Source: an uncultured Actinomyces sp. (GTDB lineage Bacteria > Actinomycetota > Actinomycetes > Actinomycetales > Actinomycetaceae). From it: DNA of 10,008 nt. Under the pieces are notes generated by a model that had not been told where the DNA came from, made no database searches, and worked only from the letters and a program-made list of their open reading frames with translations. Of the stretch, positions 6,562 through 10,008 are shown in pieces. The number at the start of each line of letters is the position of its first letter. Within the stretch, counting starts at the first letter, position 1. Where the stretch lies: positions 1-10,008 of the forward strand of contig CALHID010000005.1 in assembly GCA_938030835.1 (NCBI GenBank), in the 5' to 3' direction. A program made the translations under genes and the position numbers.

Positions 6562-7320
6562 TTATTCGATCGGTTCGGGGGTGGCTTCGGCGGGAGTCAC
6601 TGAGGGAACTTTCGCGGGGGTGGTTCGAGGCCGGAATGGGACGACGTTCCAGCGACCTGCAGCTGTATCAACAATGAGCAGGCGCCCGATTAAGGGCTCA
6701 CCAACTCCGGTGACCCACTTCAGACATTCTGTGGCTAGGACCGATCCGCCCTGTCCGCAGACGGCTCCCAGAACACCGACGGTTTTTGAACTCATTGTTT
6801 CGACGGTGGGGGGTTCAGGATAGATATCGCGAAGAGTCAGGCCATCGGTGAAAAGCGAGGCCTGGAAGGACATTGATACCAAAGTGCCCCACATGTGCGG
6901 GCGCCCAACGCGTGCACAGGTATCTGAAATTGCGTATTTTGCGGTGAAATTGTCTGTTGCGTCGACAACGAAATCGTAGGCCGCAACGGTCTCATCACTC
7001 TGGACATCAATAATCTTCGGTTCGATGTTGACCTGGATATCGGGGTTGAGAGCAAGGACGGTCATCTTGGCAGATTCGGCCTTATTCATGCCCAAGCGTG
7101 CGACGCCGTGAATGACTTGGCGCTGGAGGTTAGATTCCTCCAGATTGTCCGGGTCAGAGATGCCGATCGTTCCAATTCCAGCTGCCGCCAAATAGGCCAA
7201 GACGGGTGATCCCAGGCCGCCGGCGCCGACAACAAGGACCTTCGCAGCGCGGATCTTTTCGATGCCGCTCTCACCGATTCCGGGGATACGAGCGGTCATA
7301 ATGTCTCGCTGCGCTACCAT
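6562..7320 (-). CDS. moeB: MoeB/ThiF-type adenylyltransferase (MoaD activation), lacking zinc cysteines
   Basis: The E1-like enzyme should adenylate the C-terminal glycine of MoaD with ATP so that sulfur can be added. The 252-residue protein has the nucleotide loop VVGAGGLGSPV (30-40), the conserved SNLQRQ (63-68), Lys80 in GMNKAESAK, and DATDNF (120-125). It also has the late GEPLIGRLLIVDT segment (207-219). Oddly, the CxxC pair normally found around residues 160-170 reads LTLRD, the later catalytic or loop cysteine region reads MSSKTVGVLG, and the C-terminal CxxC of MoeB is replaced by a Pro/Thr/Ala-rich tail. The zinc site is therefore absent. ATG 7320 has AAGGGA 7 bases upstream. It starts the moeB-moeA-moaC-mobA run and is divergent from moaE across 40 bases. 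ThiF or another sulfur-carrier E1 is possible, but context supports MoeB. Confidence 0.85.
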   Translation of the reverse strand: MVAQRDIMTARIPGIGESGIEKIRAAKVLVVGAGGLGSPVLAYLAAAGIGTIGISDPDNLEESNLQRQVIHGVARLGMNKAESAKMTVLALNPDIQVNIEPKIIDVQSDETVAAYDFVVDATDNFTAKYAISDTCARVGRPHMWGTLVSMSFQASLFTDGLTLRDIYPEPPTVETMSSKTVGVLGAVCGQGGSVLATECLKWVTGVGEPLIGRLLIVDTAAGRWNVVPFRPRTTPAKVPSVTPAEATPEPIE

Positions 7321-7360
7321 GTCTGTGTCCCTTCACGACCATTTAAATAAGGGGAGTCCC
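7321..7360. promoter_or_regulatory. 40-bp divergent moeB/moaE intergenic region
   Basis: The gap holds the ribosome binding sites of both genes (AAGGGA on the minus strand, GGGGAG on the plus strand). Between them lies an AT-rich palindrome ATTTAAAT (7341-7348) that could supply -10 elements. A minus-strand -10 here would leave a leader of about 15-20 bases for moeB. For moaE the room is too short for a promoter with a usable ribosome binding site unless its promoter lies inside moeB. Confidence 0.4.
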
Positions 7361-7786
7361 GTGATTATTGATACCGATATTGTCTCTGTTCCAACGGAGA
7401 TGTGCTCGGGGGAAGTGCCCCTCATTCCAGCTCATTCCGGTGCGCGCGTTGTCTTTGAGGGTGTTGTTCGCGATCACGACGGTGGTGAAGGCGTTCACTA
7501 CTTGGAATACTCCGCTCACCCTGCGGCTGCCAAGTTCCTTCGTGCAAGTGTTGAGAAATCACTAGAGGCACTGGGAAATCCTGAGGTTGATGGCATCTAC
7601 GTCCGCCATCGCGTGGGACACCTAGAAATTGGGGACGTTGCACTTCTTGTTGTCGTCGATAGTGCCCATCGAAAGGAAGCCTTCGCGCTGTGCGGTCAAA
7701 TTGTCGACGATATTAAGGCCAGTGTGCCGATCTGGAAAGATCAGTATTTCAGTGATGGCCACAATGAGTGGAGCAATACTCCGTGA
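7361..7786 (+). CDS. moaE: Molybdopterin synthase catalytic subunit MoaE
   Basis: MoaE transfers sulfur from two MoaD thiocarboxylates to cyclic pyranopterin monophosphate, forming molybdopterin dithiolene. The 141-residue protein carries FEGVVRDHDGGEGVHYLEYSA (32-52), HRVGHLEIGDVA (83-94), the conserved SAHRKEAF (101-108, His103/Arg104) and DDIKASVPIWKDQYF (116-130). The last stretch includes Lys119 and Lys126, which correspond to the catalytic lysines of the family. I chose GTG 7361, which has GGGGAG 4 bases upstream; the frame is open upstream but overlaps moeB. It is the only plus-strand gene in the Moco cluster. It diverges from moeB and converges on moaD with just 14 bases between their stops and no visible terminator. 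Confidence 0.95.
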   Translation: MIIDTDIVSVPTEMCSGEVPLIPAHSGARVVFEGVVRDHDGGEGVHYLEYSAHPAAAKFLRASVEKSLEALGNPEVDGIYVRHRVGHLEIGDVALLVVVDSAHRKEAFALCGQIVDDIKASVPIWKDQYFSDGHNEWSNTP

Positions 7787-7800
7787 CCCGATTGCGCCTC

Positions 7801-8103
7801 TCAGCCACCCGCAAAAGGCGGAAGGACGTCAAGGCGAATCCCACTGCGATCGGCCACGGAGACCACGGCCTCGTCGCTCAGGGATGAGGCGCCCAAGGCT
7901 TGGGCAAGAGTTGCCTGAGCGTCAACAAGTTCTTCGTTCACCAGGAAGGACGAGGCCGCCAGAAGATCGTCGATATCGCGATCAGTTGAGCGACGAACAA
8001 GGTCGACGACTGTCTCGTTTGAGTCGTCCGCAACCTCGATCACTGCGCTCTCTGTGCCTACTGCAGCGCTCGCGGCAGCGAAATAACGGATCGTGATCCT
8101 CAT
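7801..8103 (-). CDS. moaD: Molybdopterin synthase sulfur-carrier subunit MoaD
   Basis: MoaD is a small ubiquitin-fold protein that carries sulfur as a C-terminal thiocarboxylate to MoaE after activation by MoeB. The 100-residue product begins with MRITIRYFAAASAAVG, a typical MoaD first strand. It then has SFLVNEELVDA and ends in DVLPPFAGG with the obligatory terminal Gly-Gly. It is a little longer than the usual 80-85 residues. The start is not obvious: ATG 8103 gives the canonical N-terminus, but the only strong Shine-Dalgarno (GGAGG) is 12 bases away, within the terminal Gly codons of moaA. A TTG at 8115 touches that site directly, so I reject it. The gene follows moaA by 8 bases and is probably translationally coupled to it. 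Confidence 0.9.
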   Translation of the reverse strand: MRITIRYFAAASAAVGTESAVIEVADDSNETVVDLVRRSTDRDIDDLLAASSFLVNEELVDAQATLAQALGASSLSDEAVVSVADRSGIRLDVLPPFAGG

Positions 8104-8111
8104 GGGGACTT

Positions 8112-9122
8112 TCAACCTCCAATTTTCGACATGGAATAGGACTGGGGGACCGGAGCAAGAAGCTGGTGACCAGCGGGTTTAGCCCACATGGCATCCTTCC
8201 ATAGCTCGGCTAATTCTTCATCGCTTGCACCCGCGCGCATGGGGGTGTGCAAGTCAACACTGTCCACACTGAAAAGACAGGAATAGATCTTTCCATCTGC
8301 ACTCAGGCGAGTTCGGGTGCACGAGGCGCAGAAGGGAGACGTCATCGAGGCAATCACGCCAATGATGCCTCCCGGATGGGTGTCGCTTGGAGCAACTGAC
8401 CAACGGCGCGCAGGTTCCGAGGCCGCGGTAATGACATCAGTGAGCTCGAAGGAATCGCGAAGAACCCGCTGGATGTCATGCGCCGTTGGGCGGGATGAGA
8501 AAGAGGCAGCCAAGGGGCCGATTGGCATAAATTCAATGGCGCGCCACTGATAGCCGCGCTCTAAGGCGAAGGTCACCAAGGCAGGGATTTCTGCCAGGGA
8601 CTGCTGATCAACGACGACAGTGTTGAGTTTGACGGTTCCGGGAAGTGCGGATGCGTCGACCGCATCAAGGCCTCGAAGGACATCGCTTGAGCGTTTGCGG
8701 CGCGAAAGCTCAGCAAAACGGACCGGATCCAAACTGTCGATGGACACATTGAGGCGTTGAAGACCAGCGTCAACCAGGGAATCGATGACTCGATCAAGGC
8801 CAATGCCATTCGTCGTCAAGGCCAAGTCGGGCTCAACCCCGGCGTCTTCGAAGCCCTCGCGAACGGCCTCGACAATTTGGGGAAGATCGGGGCGCAACAG
8901 CGGCTCGCCGCCGGTGATACGCGCCTGGGTGACGCCAAGAGTTGCGGCGATTTTTGCCAGGCGGCGGAATTCTTCCGGACGCAAAAGGTCGCTGCGCTTC
9001 AGCCAGTCCGTCACCTTTTCGGGCAGGCAATACACGCAGCGAAGATTGCATCGATCGGTGACCGAGATCCGCAGATCTGTAGCCGTTCGACCGAAGGTGT
9101 CCAGAAGAAGAGGTTCGTACAT
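8112..9122 (-). CDS. moaA: GTP 3',8-cyclase MoaA (radical SAM)
   Basis: MoaA uses S-adenosylmethionine radical chemistry to cyclise GTP in the first committed step of Moco synthesis. The 336-residue protein has the radical SAM cluster motif CNLRCVYC (25-32; Cys25, Cys29, Cys32) and GGEP (71-74) for SAM binding. It also has TTNG (103-106), NVSID (125-129) and the second cluster motif FCASCTRTRLSADGKIYSC (264-282; Cys265, Cys268, Cys282). The C-terminal Gly-Gly needed for activity is present (SKIGG). I chose ATG 9122, 4 bases after the mogA stop, because MYEPLLLDTFGR matches the usual N-terminus. An in-frame TTG at 9155 would overlap mogA. No strong ribosome binding site is visible, so coupling to mogA translation is likely. 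Confidence 0.96.
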   Translation of the reverse strand: MYEPLLLDTFGRTATDLRISVTDRCNLRCVYCLPEKVTDWLKRSDLLRPEEFRRLAKIAATLGVTQARITGGEPLLRPDLPQIVEAVREGFEDAGVEPDLALTTNGIGLDRVIDSLVDAGLQRLNVSIDSLDPVRFAELSRRKRSSDVLRGLDAVDASALPGTVKLNTVVVDQQSLAEIPALVTFALERGYQWRAIEFMPIGPLAASFSSRPTAHDIQRVLRDSFELTDVITAASEPARRWSVAPSDTHPGGIIGVIASMTSPFCASCTRTRLSADGKIYSCLFSVDSVDLHTPMRAGASDEELAELWKDAMWAKPAGHQLLAPVPQSYSMSKIGG

Positions 9123-9126
9123 CAAA

Positions 9127-9621
9127 TCAGTCAGTAACCAAGTCGAGCTGTTCAAGAACGTGGGGGACCAGCGGGCCGATCACGCTGATCGTGTCCTTCA
9201 CGCCTCCGCGTGACCCCGGTGCGTTCACGATGAAGCACGGAGTTTCGCCCTGGCGGCTGACCCCGACAAGGCCGCGAGACAGGGAGGCAAGAGGTGTGTT
9301 GACCAAGCCGACCCGCGCAATCTGCATGGCGATCGCGTCCATGCGCGCATCCAGAAGGGGAGCGGTGGCTTCGGGAGTAAGGTCGCGATCTGTAACGCCG
9401 GTTCCTCCGGTGGTCACAATGACGCGCGCGCCCTGAGCCATTGCATCGAGGATCGCATTTCGCACAGAAGCGATGCCATCGGGGACAACATGAACCTGAT
9501 CGACAATAACGCCCCAATCGGCCAAAAGAGCAGCAGCAAGAGGTCCTGATTTATCTTCGGTTTCTCCGCGGAAGCAACGATCTGAAGCGGTAATTACCGC
9601 ACCTGCGACAGTTCCTTCCAT
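9127..9621 (-). CDS. mogA: Molybdopterin adenylyltransferase (MogA/MoaB family)
   Basis: The protein adenylates molybdopterin using ATP, giving the MoeA substrate. The 164-residue product, of normal length, starts with AGAVITASDRCFRGETEDKSG (6-26). It contains VIVTTGGTGVTDRDLTPEAT (67-86), which includes the TGGTG loop and conserved Asp residues, and ends with IVNAPGSRGGVKDTI (131-145), matching the NxPGS pattern. I chose ATG 9621, with AAGGG about 10 bases upstream. An in-frame TTG at 9696 with GGGAGG at 6 bases would add 25 residues and cannot be excluded. It is the first gene of the minus-strand run, divergent from narK. Orthology to MogA versus MoaB is not separable by eye. Confidence 0.92.
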   Translation of the reverse strand: MEGTVAGAVITASDRCFRGETEDKSGPLAAALLADWGVIVDQVHVVPDGIASVRNAILDAMAQGARVIVTTGGTGVTDRDLTPEATAPLLDARMDAIAMQIARVGLVNTPLASLSRGLVGVSRQGETPCFIVNAPGSRGGVKDTISVIGPLVPHVLEQLDLVTD

Positions 9622-9738
9622 TTTCTGCAAACCCTTCTGCTGAATTTTCGCATGGGGGTCGGGACGTACCGACTGAGCGTCAGAGCTATTACGCAAAACA
9701 AACCTCCCGAAATAGGTCCTTAAATGGCGTTTTTGCAG

Positions 9739-9784
9739 TTGACAGGAATTGACGTTCTTGCAAGTGTTTTCGCGTAATTTCGCG
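9739..9784. repeat. Two 10-bp-phased direct repeats upstream of narK
   Basis: TTGAC occurs at 9739-9743 and again at 9749-9753, and a related TTGCA at 9758-9762. Just beyond, TTTCGCG occurs at 9768-9774 and 9778-9784. The 10-base period places copies on one face of the helix, as expected for tandem binding of a regulator. The TTTCGCG pair lies about 42-58 bases upstream of the predicted narK transcription start. Confidence 0.5.
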
Positions 9785-9804
9785 CAAATCTCAATTAGAA
9801 CGAG

Positions 9805-9828
9805 TTGTCCCTTATATATTAGCGACAA
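9805..9828. promoter_or_regulatory. Palindrome overlapping the presumed narK -10 box
   Basis: TTGTC (9805-9809) and GACAA (9824-9828) flank a further symmetric core; 10 of 12 base pairs match across 24 bases. The site covers TATATT (9815-9820), the likely -10 of narK, so a dimeric protein bound here would block RNA polymerase. The half-site spacing is not that of a Rex, FNR or CRP site. Confidence 0.45.
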
Positions 9829-9860
9829 GTATGCGTTTAGGTAGGAAAGGGAGAGTGTCA

Positions 9861-10008
9861 ATGACTACCTCACATGCTGAATCGTCAGCCGCACCCGCGG
9901 AAAAACGAGCCAGTAAATATGTCCTTCAGGATTGGGATCCGAACAACCCCGAAAAGTGGGACTCGAAGCTCGCGTGGCGCACGCTGTGGATCACGACCTA
10001 CTCGCTGA
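9861..10008 (+). CDS. narK: NarK-type nitrate/nitrite MFS transporter (N-terminal 49 residues, cut by window edge)
   Basis: ATG 9861 follows AAAGGGAG at 7 bases and opens a frame that runs out of the window. The visible part has a polar Ser/Ala-rich cytoplasmic leader, then WDPNNPEKWDSKLAWRTLWITTYSL. The pattern of WDP, then P-x-x-W, a short linker and a run into the first membrane helix is characteristic of NarK N-termini in actinobacteria. NarK imports nitrate and/or exports nitrite for respiratory nitrate reduction. Placement directly beside a full Moco cluster supports this, since nitrate reductase needs bis-MGD. Only the N-terminus is seen, so another MFS member is possible, and the class (symporter or antiporter) cannot be told. 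Confidence 0.72.
   Translation, partial: MTTSHAESSAAPAEKRASKYVLQDWDPNNPEKWDSKLAWRTLWITTYSL

Larger units (their letters stand above)
9622..9860. promoter_or_regulatory. mogA-narK divergent regulatory region
   Basis: This 239-base non-coding region must drive both the Moco cluster (leftwards) and narK (rightwards). It is more AT-rich than the genes around it. For narK it holds a -10-like TATATT (9815-9820), no good -35, a ribosome binding site AAAGGGAG (9846-9853), two sets of about-10-bp-phased direct repeats and an imperfect palindrome (listed separately). No convincing leftward promoter for mogA was found by eye, and I see no recognisable riboswitch. Confidence 0.6.

Noticed and set aside
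9622..9860. Molybdenum-cofactor riboswitch upstream of the Moco operon
   Set aside because: The known Moco RNA motif is large and highly structured, and is found mainly upstream of moaA in proteobacteria. I could not trace its conserved helices here.
1..10008. CRISPR arrays, tRNA or rRNA genes, phage genes, toxin-antitoxin or defence modules
   Set aside because: No regularly spaced repeats, no tRNA-like cloverleaf and no recognisable protein motifs of these systems were seen on either strand.

Overview
The window looks like chromosomal DNA from a moderately high-GC Gram-positive actinobacterium, most likely Actinomycetaceae (Actinomyces/Schaalia-like). This placement is inference. It rests on codon use, purine-rich Shine-Dalgarno sites with some GTG starts, a short lipoprotein with a classical lipobox, one apparently leaderless promoter, and the style of the molybdenum-cofactor and NarK proteins. 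No marker gene settles the genus.

Left part (1-4123), a mixed set of short transcription units. It opens with the last 45 codons of an unrecognised protein. Next, on the minus strand, come a GntR/UTRA transcriptional regulator and a small secreted lipoprotein with its own strong terminator. On the plus strand follow an NfsA/FRP-type FMN nitroreductase with a strong terminator, a 221-residue protein of unknown function, a structured non-coding stretch ending in a strong hairpin terminator, and nucleoside diphosphate kinase (ndk). A hairpin separates ndk from the convergent molybdenum genes.

Central and right part (4124-9621), a complete molybdenum-cofactor (Moco) pathway. In transcription order on the minus strand the genes are mogA, moaA, moaD, then moeB, moeA, moaC, mobA. 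moaE lies between moaD and moeB but on the opposite strand. MoaA and MoaC make cyclic pyranopterin monophosphate from GTP. MoeB adenylates MoaD so that it can be thiocarboxylated. MoaD and MoaE form molybdopterin synthase. MogA adenylates molybdopterin, MoeA inserts molybdate, and MobA adds GMP to give the bis-MGD cofactor precursor used by DMSO-reductase-family enzymes.

Right edge (9622-10008). A 239-base intergenic region with several candidate regulatory sites separates mogA from a divergent MFS transporter whose N-terminus resembles NarK nitrate/nitrite transporters. Bis-MGD is the cofactor of respiratory nitrate reductase, so the Moco cluster probably serves a narK-narGHJI nitrate-respiration locus continuing beyond the window (inference).

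I found no clear new defence or mobile system. The points most worth a second look are the inverted moaE inside an otherwise co-directional Moco cluster, a MoeB lacking both zinc-binding cysteine pairs, the phased repeats and palindrome in front of narK, a possible small RNA upstream of ndk, and a 13/14-base motif shared in front of the GntR and lipoprotein genes.
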